In this document: in pieces, positions 55,611 to 64,000 of the stretch | Position numbering within the stretch: position 1 is the first letter of the stretch | Layout: the number at the start of each line of letters is the position of its first letter | NCBI RefSeq assembly: GCF_003989795.1 | Contig: NZ_RZHG01000007.1 | Coordinates: forward strand, 186,001 to 250,000 | Source: Vreelandella andesensis | Lineage (GTDB): Bacteria; Pseudomonadota; Gammaproteobacteria; Pseudomonadales; Halomonadaceae | DNA length: 64,000 nucleotides | Direction of reading: 5' to 3' | Made by a program: the position numbers and the translations under genes | The notes under the pieces: generated by a model | Databases searched by the model: none | What the model was told of the DNA's origin: nothing | Seen by the model: the letters and a program-made list of their open reading frames with translations, nothing else

Positions 55611-56831
55611 ATGATTAGCGCCGCCACGACGAAGCGAATGGAAGAAGCAACACGACTTACCCGCGAGGGTAAGCTAAACGAAGCTATGGCTCTCCTTCAG
55701 GGGGCCATGCCTGAAACGAAGGCTTACGAAACGCCGGATAATACTTATCAGGGTGGCAATACGTTCGACGGAACCTGTCAGGTCATCGACGAAGACATTA
55801 CGGTATTGAAACCAGACCCTGCCGAAGCGGCAAAGGAGGCATTCTCGGGCAGCGATATTAAAATGCCTGCAGGATGGCGGGAAAAGTGGATGGCGTTTCG
55901 GGGTGATCTAGTACAGCCAACGCATGCGCCAGAGATGAAGAGGGAGCCACAGCCGGGTGCATTCACCGCTGGGCGTTTTTCTAATCATGTTGGCTCGCGT
56001 GATTATAAACTGTACATCCCCAGTGGCTACAAGGGGCAAGCATTGCCACTAGTGGTTATGTTGCACGGCTGTACGCAGAATCCCGATGACTTTGCTGCGG
56101 GAACCAACATGAACCAGTTGGCCGAAACCCAGCAATTTTGCGTGCTCTATCCGGCCCAGCCGGTAAGTGCAAACAGCTCGAAATGCTGGAACTGGTTCAA
56201 GGCGGAAGATCAGCAGCGTGAAGGAGGAGAGCCTTCGATTCTGGCTGGCATGACTCGCCAAATTATCGATACTCATGGGCTTGATGCAAGCCGCGTTTAT
56301 GTGGCGGGGCTTTCGGCAGGGGCAGCCATGGCGACGACGCTAGCGATGACCTACCCTGACCTATTTGCAGCAGTGGGCGTCCACTCAGGACTGCCCCACG
56401 GCGTGGCAAAAAGCCTCCCCGATGCGCTGGGCGCCATGCAGGGTGGCACGGGGCCACTTGGTCATAGTGGCAAAAAGCCAGGAGCCGAGTGGGTGTCAGA
56501 GGTGCCGGCCATTATTTTTCATGGCGACCGCGATACGACCGTGCACCCCAACAATGCGGGCCGCGTTGCTGCTCAGTACGACGCATCGCGTTCCGCAGGC
56601 AGTGTCAACAAGCCAACGGTAGAGAAGGGAAAAGTCGCCAATGGTCATGCCTATACGCGTACCACGTATCATGATGCGGTGGGCAAACCGCGTCTGGAGC
56701 AGTGGAAGATACACGGAGCAGGACATGCCTGGGCGGGTGGCAGTGTGCAGGGGAGTTACACCGACCCCAAAGGCCCCGATGCCTCACAGGAAATGCTACG
56801 CTTTTTCTTTGAACATCAGCAGGGGAAGTGA
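55611..56831 (+). CDS. phaZ: Polyhydroxyalkanoate depolymerase (LpqC/PHB-depolymerase esterase family), no signal peptide
   Basis: 406 residues. An N-terminal helical region (about 1-45, resembling a short TPR-like helix pair) and a linker are followed by an alpha/beta hydrolase (about 110-406). Motifs: LPLVVMLHGCTQNPDDFAAGT (oxyanion), VAGLSAGAAMA with nucleophile Ser, HGDRDTTVHPNN and GAGHAWAGG. This is the extracellular-type catalytic domain, but there is no secretion signal, so an intracellular role or another ester substrate is likely. It is followed by a terminator. Confidence 0.87.
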   Translation: MISAATTKRMEEATRLTREGKLNEAMALLQGAMPETKAYETPDNTYQGGNTFDGTCQVIDEDITVLKPDPAEAAKEAFSGSDIKMPAGWREKWMAFRGDLVQPTHAPEMKREPQPGAFTAGRFSNHVGSRDYKLYIPSGYKGQALPLVVMLHGCTQNPDDFAAGTNMNQLAETQQFCVLYPAQPVSANSSKCWNWFKAEDQQREGGEPSILAGMTRQIIDTHGLDASRVYVAGLSAGAAMATTLAMTYPDLFAAVGVHSGLPHGVAKSLPDALGAMQGGTGPLGHSGKKPGAEWVSEVPAIIFHGDRDTTVHPNNAGRVAAQYDASRSAGSVNKPTVEKGKVANGHAYTRTTYHDAVGKPRLEQWKIHGAGHAWAGGSVQGSYTDPKGPDASQEMLRFFFEHQQGK

Positions 56832-57268
56832 GCAGTAGCTCAATTACTCGCATAAAAACCACAGCGGCGCCTTAATGGCGCCGTTTTCAGTTGGTAATTG
56901 AAGATAAGAAGCAGTGTTATGATTAAATAAAACGATGAATATAAGGGCTATATTGAAAAAATCATTACTTTCATAAACATTTTAGTATAGAAAAAATAGT
57001 ACTAAAAGTTAGCTAGTTAACCCTTATTAAACCTTGACAGTAAAAGGCTTAACGCATATTTTGTAATTGTAACATTTAGTGTTTTTTAGTTTCTTATTGT
57101 GATTAAGGCGGGTTAATGATTTCTTGAAAATCCGGCTGTTCGCGAAATATTTTCGCTTAAATTAGATGAAAATAAGTAATAAAAAGTCTAATAGTGCTAG
57201 GCATCTGTCGGTAAATTAAAAATAACCGATCACTTTTGCGAGAGTAATCATTTCTGGGGTTTTTTCTC
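56832..57268. other. AT-rich leader of the sugar-nucleotide islet
   Basis: No gene. The phaZ terminator comes first. The rest is strikingly AT-rich compared with the flanking coding DNA. No JUMPstart/ops element is visible. It probably holds the promoter of the glycosyltransferase gene. The composition suggests recently acquired DNA. Confidence 0.6.
56865..56887 (+). terminator. Terminator of phaZ
   Basis: CGGCGCC, loop TTAAT, GGCGCCG, then TTTT; 34 bases after the stop. Confidence 0.85.
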
Positions 57269-58297
57269 ATGCATAAAGTTTTCGCTGTAATCCTTACATA
57301 TAACCGAAAGGATCTGCTGAAGCGATGCCTTGATGCAGTCTACTCCCAGTCGCGGCCATGTGACCGTGTCATCGTTATTGATAACGCCAGTAATGATGGA
57401 ACTGAAAAAATGCTAACCGAGGGTGATTATCCCGACCTTATTGTGAGTGTGCTGAAGGATAATATTGGGGCTTCGGGTGGCTTCAATGCAGGCCTGCGCC
57501 TTGCTTACCAAAAAAGCGCTGATTTTATTTGGGTGATGGATGACGACGTTATACCTGAGAAGGATGCACTTCACTATTTAATGAAGGCTGATGAAGCACT
57601 TAAGAAGAAAGAAAGAAAGGCAGCATTCTTTATTTCCAATGCCTTAACCGAGACAGGGTATGTTACCAATACCCCGGCTATCAGCACCTTAAAAAATCGT
57701 ATTGGCTATCGAGACTGGCCTGATGTTCTTGAGCTTGGCATCGTGGCTGTGCAGCGCTCTACGTTCGTCTCAATTCTTCTGCCGCGTTCTACATTAATGC
57801 AATATGGTTTGCCTATCACAGCGATGTTCATATGGGGAGAAGATACTGAATTTACGTTGAGAGTTACTCAAGAAACGCCTGGTTTTTTAGTGGGCTTGAG
57901 TAAAGTAAATCATTTGCGACAAGAAGATGGGCCAATCAGCATACTCACCGAAAGAAATCCTGGGCGATTAAAATTGTATCGATATTTTATTCGCAACAAG
58001 CTTTTTATCTCTCGAAAGTATTACCGTTTTTCACTTTCTCGCTATGGCATGATTTCGGAGTTTTTTAGAGCGTACCGGCTTGTTTTTACGCTTTTATTAA
58101 AAGGTGATTTTAATAAAGCAAGAATAGTCTTGCTAGGGATAATTGAGAGTATATGGTTTTTTCCTGAACCAGAAGCTGCGGAAACACCTAACGATAAAAT
58201 GAAAACCACGATGCGACTGTTAGAGCCGCACTGTACTAATAAAGTAGATATACACAAACAGAATAAAGGTGAAATTAGTTTGAAAATGGGCCAATAA
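57269..58297 (+). CDS. Glycosyltransferase family 2 (GlfT/rhamnosyltransferase-like)
   Basis: 342 residues, GT-A fold. It starts VFAVILTYNRKDLLKRCLDAV, with DNIGASGGFNAGLRLA and the metal-binding motif WVMDDDVIPE. A second domain has FIWGEDTEFTLRV and a base-rich C-terminus. The three-Asp motif and WGED are typical of galactofuranosyl/rhamnosyl transferases. It is more AT-rich than surrounding genes. The acceptor and sugar are unknown; the adjoining genes suggest a CDP-sugar or dTDP-like donor. Confidence 0.87.
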   Translation: MHKVFAVILTYNRKDLLKRCLDAVYSQSRPCDRVIVIDNASNDGTEKMLTEGDYPDLIVSVLKDNIGASGGFNAGLRLAYQKSADFIWVMDDDVIPEKDALHYLMKADEALKKKERKAAFFISNALTETGYVTNTPAISTLKNRIGYRDWPDVLELGIVAVQRSTFVSILLPRSTLMQYGLPITAMFIWGEDTEFTLRVTQETPGFLVGLSKVNHLRQEDGPISILTERNPGRLKLYRYFIRNKLFISRKYYRFSLSRYGMISEFFRAYRLVFTLLLKGDFNKARIVLLGIIESIWFFPEPEAAETPNDKMKTTMRLLEPHCTNKVDIHKQNKGEISLKMGQ

Positions 58298-58351
58298 AAA
58301 GATTGGCCATAGGAAGGCTTTGTCAATTGATAACAATGGTGAGGTGGTATT

Positions 58352-59470
58352 TTGAAAATCTTAATCGTGGGGAATATGGGGTATGTTGGCGCCGCTGTCG
58401 TGCGGGAATTAGCCGTACGACACCCTGCCGCTATTCTCCATGGTTATGACAATGCGTATTTCGCGCACTGTTTGACGGGGGCTGAGCTTGTTCCCGAGCG
58501 GTACCTGGATCAACAGTTTATGGGAGACATTCGGAATATTCCGGCTGGTTTCCTTGAAGGCTATACGGCTGTGATTCAATTGGCAGCAATTTCCAATGAT
58601 CCTATGGGGGATCGTTTCGCTGCGGTGACCGATGAAGTCAATCATCAGGCGACGCTTAATATAGCCCAAGCAGCAGCTCAGGCTGGGGTAGAAAGCTTCG
58701 TGTTTGCTTCAAGTTGCAGTATCTATGGTGTTGCAAGGGGCGCTCCGCGCTGTGAAAAAAATCCTGTGGCACCTGTTACCGCGTATGCCCGCTCTAAAAT
58801 TGCTGCTGAGGAAGCTCTGGCGGGCATCGACGGTGACATGGTGATTACTAGCCTGCGCTTTGCAACTGCCTGCGGGATGTCACCACGTTTACGCCTGGAC
58901 CTAGTGCTCAATGATTTCGTCGCCTGCGCTCTAAGCCAGCAGCATATTACCGTGCTTAGTGATGGGACTCCCTGGCGACCCTTGATCGATGTTGCTGACA
59001 TGGCCAGGGCCATCGACTGGGCGGTGCAGCGCAAACCTGAAAGCGGTGGCCGTATACTCAAGATTAATACCGGTTCAAACGAGCGCAACCATCAAGTGCG
59101 TGATTTAGCGACGGCGGTTGCCCAGATGATCCCTAGCACCACGTTGAGTATCAATACCCAGGCGCCAGCAGACAGTCGTTCCTACCAAGTAGATTTTAGC
59201 TTGTTCGCCACGTTGGCACCCGATCATCAACCGAAAATGACACTTCAAGATTCGATTGTAGGCTTGGTTGATGGGCTTGAGCGTATGGCGTTTTCTGATG
59301 CCGAGTTCAGAGCTTCACGTTATATGCGATTGCATGCATTACAGGCGCACATCACGTCAGGGCGCCTATCTGAAAACCTGCGGTGGCAAATTCGTCATAG
59401 GGCGAATCCTACCTCTTTGCTTGCATCTACTTATGTTACCTCGACACCTGAAACGGAGGTAAAGCCATGA
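58352..59470 (+). CDS. NAD-dependent epimerase/dehydratase (extended SDR)
   Basis: 372 residues. Rossmann motif GNMGYVG (7-13), SSCSIYG (around 120-126) and the Tyr145-x3-Lys149 pair in AYARSK. The conserved FATACGMSPRLRLDLVLNDFV and GRILKIN regions match sugar-nucleotide SDRs. Substrate type cannot be assigned. It starts at TTG after GAGGTGG. Its stop overlaps the cytidylyltransferase gene by four bases. It is not clearly a CDP-glucose 4,6-dehydratase, since the usual RfbG motifs are not evident. Confidence 0.82.
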   Translation: MKILIVGNMGYVGAAVVRELAVRHPAAILHGYDNAYFAHCLTGAELVPERYLDQQFMGDIRNIPAGFLEGYTAVIQLAAISNDPMGDRFAAVTDEVNHQATLNIAQAAAQAGVESFVFASSCSIYGVARGAPRCEKNPVAPVTAYARSKIAAEEALAGIDGDMVITSLRFATACGMSPRLRLDLVLNDFVACALSQQHITVLSDGTPWRPLIDVADMARAIDWAVQRKPESGGRILKINTGSNERNHQVRDLATAVAQMIPSTTLSINTQAPADSRSYQVDFSLFATLAPDHQPKMTLQDSIVGLVDGLERMAFSDAEFRASRYMRLHALQAHITSGRLSENLRWQIRHRANPTSLLASTYVTSTPETEVKP

Positions 59471-60243
59471 AAGTCGCCATTTTTGCGGGTGGGTACGGAA
59501 CACGTTTGAGTGAAGAAACCGCGATTCGACCCAAGCCCATGGTGGAAGTGGGAGGTAAGCCGATCCTTTGGCACATCATGAAAATGTACGCCCATCATGG
59601 TTTAAATGAATTCGTTGTTTTGGGCGGCTATAAGGTTGAGTACATTCGCGACTATTTTCTCAATTATCGTGGCAACCGAACAGATTACACAATCGACCTG
59701 AAAACAGGCAGCGTCGACTGGCTCGAGAGCGTGAATGATGATTGGAAAGTCACTGTGTTGGATACAGGCGACGATGCTATGACCGGTGGACGACTCAAAA
59801 AAGCCATGCCTTATCTGGCGAATGAACCTTTTTGCTTAACGTATGGCGATGGGCTCAGTGACCTGAATATTAATGCATTGATCGAATCTCACCTAGCTTC
59901 AAAAAACTGGTGCACTCTGACAGCGGTTACGCAGCCAGGTCGCTACGGGGCGCTGCGCTTGAAGGAAGGCAACAATCAAGTAGAGGGGTTTCGCGAAAAA
60001 GGGGAAATAGATGGGGGGCTGATCAATGGCGGCTTCTTCGTGTGCAATCCGGAAGTGTTTGAGACGATCGACGATAGCCAGACCGTCTGGGAAAACGCCC
60101 CCATGAACCGAATGATTGAGCTAGGTAAATTGGGGTATTTCCATCACAACGGTTATTGGCAAAGTATGGATACCCTGAGAGACAAAATGGTGCTTGAGGC
60201 CGCCTGGGCGAAAGGTGCCCCTTGGAAGCTCTGGAAGGATTGA
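59467..60243 (+). CDS. rfbF: Glucose-1-phosphate cytidylyltransferase
   Basis: 258 residues. It forms CDP-glucose from CTP and glucose-1-phosphate. The nucleotidyltransferase signature is FAGGYGTRLSEETAIRPKPMVEVGGKPILWHIM. VLDTGDDAMTGGRLKK, CLTYGDGLSDLNI, and NGGFFVCNPEVFE are RfbF-specific. This is the step that commits sugar to CDP-linked pathways. It overlaps the SDR by four bases and precedes the SAF-domain gene by seven. Confidence 0.94.
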   Translation: MKVAIFAGGYGTRLSEETAIRPKPMVEVGGKPILWHIMKMYAHHGLNEFVVLGGYKVEYIRDYFLNYRGNRTDYTIDLKTGSVDWLESVNDDWKVTVLDTGDDAMTGGRLKKAMPYLANEPFCLTYGDGLSDLNINALIESHLASKNWCTLTAVTQPGRYGALRLKEGNNQVEGFREKGEIDGGLINGGFFVCNPEVFETIDDSQTVWENAPMNRMIELGKLGYFHHNGYWQSMDTLRDKMVLEAAWAKGAPWKLWKD

Positions 60244-60250
60244 ATCTCCG

Positions 60251-61597
60251 ATGATTATTGTCGATACAGCGCTTGCCAAACGAGAGGCGCAAGGAAATCC
60301 CATTCGAGTCGGGTTAGTCGGGGCAGGATTTCAAGCCAGCGGAATCGGCCTTCAGATCATGACCGCTACACCTGGAATGCGTCTTTGTGCTATCGCTAAT
60401 CGTCACTTGGACGCCGCAGTTAACGTCTTTCATCAAACCGATAGTGAGCCAGTTGTCTGTGATACCCAGCAGAAACTAGAAGCAGCCATTGCAGCTGGGC
60501 GTCCGGCAGTCACCGACGATGCCGTTGCACTGGCGCGCGCTGAAGGGCTGGATGCGATTATCGAGGTCACCGGCTCACTGGAGTTCGCGGCGCATGTCGT
60601 GTTGGCAGCGTTGGAGAGTGGCAAAGATGTTATTCAGATGAATGCGGAACTCGATGGGACGATCGGCCCTATTTTGAAAGCAAAAGCCGATGCGATAGGG
60701 GTTATTTACAGCTTTGCCGACGGGGATCAGCCTGGCGTAGAGATGAATCTCTACCGATTCGTCGCTGGCCTGGGAGTAAAGCCTGTGCTGTGCGGCAATA
60801 TAAAGGGCCTGCATGACCCTTATCGCAACCCAGCCACCCAAGAAAGCTTTGCTAAACGCTGGGGGCAAAAACCCGCCATGGTGGCCTCATTTGCTGATGG
60901 CACTAAGATATCGTTTGAACAAGCGATTGTAGCCAACGGCACCGGCATGCGAGTGGCGCAGCGCGGCATGATTGGTCCTGATTTTTCCGGCGGCGTGCCC
61001 GGTGGAGCGCTAGTACCCATCGAGCAAGCAATGTCGGCATTCGAGCCTTACCTGAGCCCAGAGGGGCCGGGATTGGTTGATTATGTCGTAGGGGCGCAGC
61101 CGGGGCCGGGCGTGTTTGTGCTAGGGACTATCGAAAGCCCTCGCCAGCGGCATTACCTCGACCTCTACAAGATGGGCAAGGGGCCTTATTACTGCTTTAC
61201 GACGCCGTATCATTTGTGTCATTTCGAAGTGCCCACCTCAGTTGCTCGCGCCGTACTGTTTCGTGATCCTGTGTTAACTCCCTTAGGTGGTCCAAACGTA
61301 GGCGTCATCGCTATGGCCAAGAAAACCCTTCGGAATGGGGAGGTCATTGAAGAGCTCGGCGGTTTCGAAGTCTATGGTGTGGCGGAAAATATTGAGGTAA
61401 TACGCAAAGAGCGATTGCTGCCTATTGGATTGGCGTTGGGCTGTCAGATAGTCGGTCAAGTGGAAAAGGATACGCCGCTGACGTTTGATGATGTACGTAT
61501 ACCCCCAGGGCGCTTGATTGACCGTCTTTATGCCGAGCAGGAAGCCATGTTTGCCCCGGAGTCATTATCGGGCGTCGCTGCTACTTTCACGGAGTAA
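60251..61597 (+). CDS. SAF-domain NAD(P)-dependent oxidoreductase (homoserine-dehydrogenase-like)
   Basis: 448 residues. An N-terminal Rossmann domain (VGLVGAGFQASGIGLQI, about 20-36) has EVTGSLEFAAHVVLAALESGKDVIQMNAELDGTIGP. A central domain has GNIKGLHDPYRNPATQESFA and VPGGALVPIEQAMSAFEPYL. The C-terminal SAF-type domain (from about 345) contains PIGLALGCQIVGQVEKDTPLTFDDVRIP. COG4091-type relatives are of uncertain function in sugar clusters. An upstream start at 60194 overlaps rfbF and is not preferred. Confidence 0.84.
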   Translation: MIIVDTALAKREAQGNPIRVGLVGAGFQASGIGLQIMTATPGMRLCAIANRHLDAAVNVFHQTDSEPVVCDTQQKLEAAIAAGRPAVTDDAVALARAEGLDAIIEVTGSLEFAAHVVLAALESGKDVIQMNAELDGTIGPILKAKADAIGVIYSFADGDQPGVEMNLYRFVAGLGVKPVLCGNIKGLHDPYRNPATQESFAKRWGQKPAMVASFADGTKISFEQAIVANGTGMRVAQRGMIGPDFSGGVPGGALVPIEQAMSAFEPYLSPEGPGLVDYVVGAQPGPGVFVLGTIESPRQRHYLDLYKMGKGPYYCFTTPYHLCHFEVPTSVARAVLFRDPVLTPLGGPNVGVIAMAKKTLRNGEVIEELGGFEVYGVAENIEVIRKERLLPIGLALGCQIVGQVEKDTPLTFDDVRIPPGRLIDRLYAEQEAMFAPESLSGVAATFTE

Positions 61598-61600
61598 AAT

Positions 61601-62149
61601 ATGTTTTTTCATCAAACGAATCTTCAGGATGCCAGGTTGATTGAGCTTGAACCACGGGGGGATGAACGTGGTTTTTTTGCGCGTACCATGTGTCGCTTCG
61701 AGTTTGAGCGCCATGGTCTACAGGGGGACTTTGTGCAGCAAAACACCTCCTATTCTGCCCAGCGGGGAACGTTAAGAGGGCTGCATTTTCAACGGCAGCC
61801 GCATTCCGAGGCCAAGTTAGTACGCTGCCTTAAAGGCGCGATCGTCGATGTTATCGTTGATATTCGCAAGGATTCAAAAACGTATTTACAACATCAACTG
61901 TTTGAGTTGTCCGATGCAAACCGTCACGAACTTTATGTGCCGCCAGGCTTTGCGCACTCTTTTCAGACGCTGACCGATGATGTTGAAGTTAGCTATTTGG
62001 TTTCGGCAGCTTATCATCCAGAGGCTGAAAGCGGCTTGCGCTATAACGATGAACTTCTCGCGATCGATTGGCCGATTCCGCCCACGGTAGTGTCTGAAAA
62101 AGACGCTAACTGGCCCTTAATCAGCGAGCGAAGCGAAGCCCTTTTTTAA
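61601..62149 (+). CDS. rfbC: dTDP-4-dehydrorhamnose 3,5-epimerase family (RmlC-like)
   Basis: 182 residues, cupin fold. Catalytic His62 in GTLRGLHFQ, Lys72 in EAKLVRC, and Tyr132 in VSYLVSAAYHP are present, with Asp168 near the C-terminus. The family epimerises 4-keto-6-deoxy sugars at C3 and C5. Without rmlA, rmlB or rmlD here, the substrate may be a CDP-linked 4-keto sugar rather than dTDP-4-dehydrorhamnose (inference). It starts three bases after the SAF gene. Confidence 0.9.
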   Translation: MFFHQTNLQDARLIELEPRGDERGFFARTMCRFEFERHGLQGDFVQQNTSYSAQRGTLRGLHFQRQPHSEAKLVRCLKGAIVDVIVDIRKDSKTYLQHQLFELSDANRHELYVPPGFAHSFQTLTDDVEVSYLVSAAYHPEAESGLRYNDELLAIDWPIPPTVVSEKDANWPLISERSEALF

Positions 62150-62187
62150 CCTTCAGGGACATTAGCAATCAGCCAAACCGTGCCCAC

Positions 62188-62219
62188 AAAAAAAAGGGGC
62201 AGCGTCATCGCTGCCCCTT
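62188..62219. terminator. Bidirectional terminator between rfbC and rnb
   Basis: AAGGGGCAGCG (62194-62204), loop TCAT, CGCTGCCCCTT (62209-62219), preceded by a run of A. The A run gives a T run on the minus strand for rnb; on the plus strand it stops the sugar operon. Confidence 0.88.
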
Positions 62220-62241
62220 ACTAGTGATGCCTAGCGATCGA

Positions 62242-64000
62242 CTAGGAATCAGCCGCCGTCGGCTTTGCCACCAGCGAGCGGGTCTCTTCACGGGCTTCGG
62301 TGAGTACCACACGAAGCGGATCGCCCAACTTGTAGCGCTCTTTGCCTTCGATCTGAATGCGCCCCTCTTTGTCGTCAATCACCACTTTGGCTCGATCACT
62401 GTGCATCAGTGGGGCGGGTACGAAAGCGGTGGCACCGTTCTCCAGTAGGCGAACCCGCATCCCTCCACGGTTGATCGCCATGATCTCCGCATCGAAGGTG
62501 TCCTGATTCTGAGCAGCTGGCGTTAAGTAGCGCACGTAGAGCCAATCTTTTACGTCACGCTCTGCCATGCGGTTCAGGCGGCGACGCTCGGTAAGTTGCT
62601 CAGTGAGCTGCTGGCTGGCTTCTGCAGGCGCCTGTTCACCTTTAAGCACGCGCTTAATCAAGCGGTGGTTGACCATATCGCCATATTTACGAATCGGCGA
62701 CGTCCAGGTGGCGTAAGCCGGTAACCCTAGGCCAAAGTGCGGGCCAGGTTGGGCTGACATGCTGGTGAAGCCTTGGAAGCGACGCAGGCGGGCGTCCAAC
62801 CAGGCATCATCACGGCTTTCCAGGGCGCGCTTGAGCTCTTTGTAATGAGCCAGCTCAGTCAGTGCTTCCTGAGCGACCTCGATTTCCTGGGTCGCCAAGA
62901 ATTCTTGAGCAGATTCGGCTTTTTCTGGTTCAAAGGCGCGGTGCACATTGAAGATGCCGTGGCCGATATGTTTGGCGAGAAAATCCGCACAGCAAGCGTT
63001 GGCGGCAATCATCGACTCTTCAATCATACGGTTAGCGATACGGCGATCTTCGGTGCGAATTCCTAATACGTTGCCCGCGTCGTCCAGGTCGAAAGCGTAA
63101 TCAGGGCGATCTTTGAACACCAGGGCGTGTTCATTGCGCCACGCAGTCCGCGCCTCGGTCAAATCGCGCAGTGCTTTTAACTGTTCAGCGATATTGTCGG
63201 CGGGAGCCCAGTCACCTTGACCGTCAATCCAGTCGGAAACGCGGTCATAGGCGAGTTTGGCGTGGGATTTCACGTTAGCCGCAAAGAAACGGTAATCACC
63301 TAGGCTGCCATCGGCATTAATATCCAGCGAGCAGGCGAGAGCAGGGCGATCCTGACCTTCCCATAGCGAGCAGAGGTCATCTGCCAGCTGCTCAGGCAGC
63401 ATCGTCACGTTCTGGCCGGGCAAGTAAACCGTGAAAGCACGCGTACGCGCTTCAAGATCGGCCGCATGGCCTTCCTCAACGTAGGCCGTCGGGTCGGCGA
63501 TCGCAACGCTTAGTCGCCAGCCACTGTTTTCCAACGCTTCCACGTGTAACGCGTCGTCCATATCGCGGGTTTTTTCGCCATCAATGGTGAAGAAGGGCTG
63601 TGCCGTGAGGTCTTCACGCGTCAGTCCCTCGTCATGCAGTGGCCATTCGGTACCGGCATCAGGGCATTCCTGTTCCAGCGCATGGCGGGCAAGGGTGACG
63701 CGCCACGGAACAGCAGGGTCGTCTGACTTTGCCACCAGTTCATCAATTTGTGAAAAGAAGCCGCGATCTTTCTCTTTCAGCGGGTGGCGTACCAGCCGGG
63801 CGACAACCCAGTCACCATCAGCAATGGTGGCTTCATCCAAGCTGTTCTTAATGCGCGCCTTGAGCACGTTGCGAATCGACGGATGGTCGGGCACAACGGC
63901 TAAACGGTCTTCGCGCTTCTGAACACGGGCAACAAAGCGATCAAGCCCAGCTTCAATCAGCTTTTCAGGCTCAACGGACTTTTTATCGCCATTTTCATGG
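62242..64000 (-). CDS. rnb: Exoribonuclease II, 5' end outside window
   Basis: The frame is open to the window edge, so residues before about HENGDKKSVEPEKLIEAGLDR are missing. The GTG at 63894 is internal (RLAVVPDHPS continues the E. coli RNase II pattern). The RNB catalytic domain has FTIDGEKTRDMDDALHVE with the metal-binding Asp cluster, and later GLGLPAYATWTSPIRKYGDMVNHRL and RRLNRMAERDVKDWLYVRYL. The C-terminal S1 domain carries INRGGMRVRLLENGA. Degrades single-stranded RNA 3' to 5'. Confidence 0.95.
   Translation of the reverse strand, partial: HENGDKKSVEPEKLIEAGLDRFVARVQKREDRLAVVPDHPSIRNVLKARIKNSLDEATIADGDWVVARLVRHPLKEKDRGFFSQIDELVAKSDDPAVPWRVTLARHALEQECPDAGTEWPLHDEGLTREDLTAQPFFTIDGEKTRDMDDALHVEALENSGWRLSVAIADPTAYVEEGHAADLEARTRAFTVYLPGQNVTMLPEQLADDLCSLWEGQDRPALACSLDINADGSLGDYRFFAANVKSHAKLAYDRVSDWIDGQGDWAPADNIAEQLKALRDLTEARTAWRNEHALVFKDRPDYAFDLDDAGNVLGIRTEDRRIANRMIEESMIAANACCADFLAKHIGHGIFNVHRAFEPEKAESAQEFLATQEIEVAQEALTELAHYKELKRALESRDDAWLDARLRRFQGFTSMSAQPGPHFGLGLPAYATWTSPIRKYGDMVNHRLIKRVLKGEQAPAEASQQLTEQLTERRRLNRMAERDVKDWLYVRYLTPAAQNQDTFDAEIMAINRGGMRVRLLENGATAFVPAPLMHSDRAKVVIDDKEGRIQIEGKERYKLGDPLRVVLTEAREETRSLVAKPTAADS

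Overview
The window looks like chromosomal DNA of a halophilic or marine gammaproteobacterium, most probably Halomonadaceae (Halomonas and relatives). This is inferred from protein content and gene order, not from a database search. The supporting signs are the gltA / sdhCDAB-sucAB-lpd-sucCD block, TRAP-type uptake, sodium-type PomAB stator genes, a polyhydroxyalkanoate depolymerase paired with a CopG regulator, and gltX followed by tRNA-Ala and tRNA-Glu. I see no prophage, insertion sequence, CRISPR array or rRNA operon.

Layout. 1-2404: the end of an acyl-CoA synthetase, a 3-hydroxyacyl-CoA dehydrogenase and an enoyl-CoA hydratase (beta-oxidation). 2543-6041: yaeQ, two small membrane proteins, a YghU-type glutathione transferase and an Asp/Glu racemase. 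6038-7069: ohr with its thiol-sensing repressor ohrR. 7205-12041: a gluconate-type uptake module (TRAP dctPQM, gntK, LacI-type gntR) with a perfect GntR-like palindrome in front of dctP. 12146-16929: MOSC protein, EamA exporter, pomAB, osmC, PRC-barrel protein. 17415-23938: L,D-transpeptidase, then a compact minus-strand operon (nudL, 2OG-Fe(II) oxygenase, PAS histidine kinase, FixJ-type regulator), a second Nudix gene, a NIF3-like protein and a fructosamine-kinase-like protein. 24058-34208: a tripartite RND efflux operon, oleate hydratase, an alpha/beta hydrolase and a TetR/AcrR repressor. The repressor promoter and the efflux promoter, about 10 kb apart, share an AcrR-like operator. 34336-38057: AstE/AspA-like deacylase, dusA, a lipoprotein and an XRE regulator.

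38342-54962 is central metabolism: gltX, two tRNAs, a 1 kb gap, gltA (minus), then divergently sdhCDAB, sucAB, lpd and sucCD. Together these encode citrate synthase, succinate dehydrogenase, 2-oxoglutarate dehydrogenase and succinyl-CoA synthetase. The E2 subunit SucB has two lipoyl domains. The 1 kb gap is not empty: it holds DnaA-box-like sites with a perfect 16-bp palindrome, and a heavily decayed gene of the 3-hydroxyisobutyrate dehydrogenase family.

55028-56887 is a CopG-phaZ unit with a strong ribbon-helix-helix operator candidate. 57269-62149 is a five-gene sugar-nucleotide islet behind an AT-rich leader: glycosyltransferase, NAD-dependent epimerase/dehydratase, glucose-1-phosphate cytidylyltransferase, SAF-domain oxidoreductase and RmlC-type epimerase. 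It makes CDP-glucose but has no recognisable CDP-glucose 4,6-dehydratase, and it is the best candidate here for an undescribed pathway. The window ends inside rnb (RNase II, minus strand).

The least expected signals are regulatory and decayed DNA: the paired AcrR-like operators, the CopG operator, short exact-period tandem repeats upstream of ohr, gntR and sucA, a start-codon hairpin on the oleate hydratase mRNA, and the broken dehydrogenase next to tRNA-Glu.
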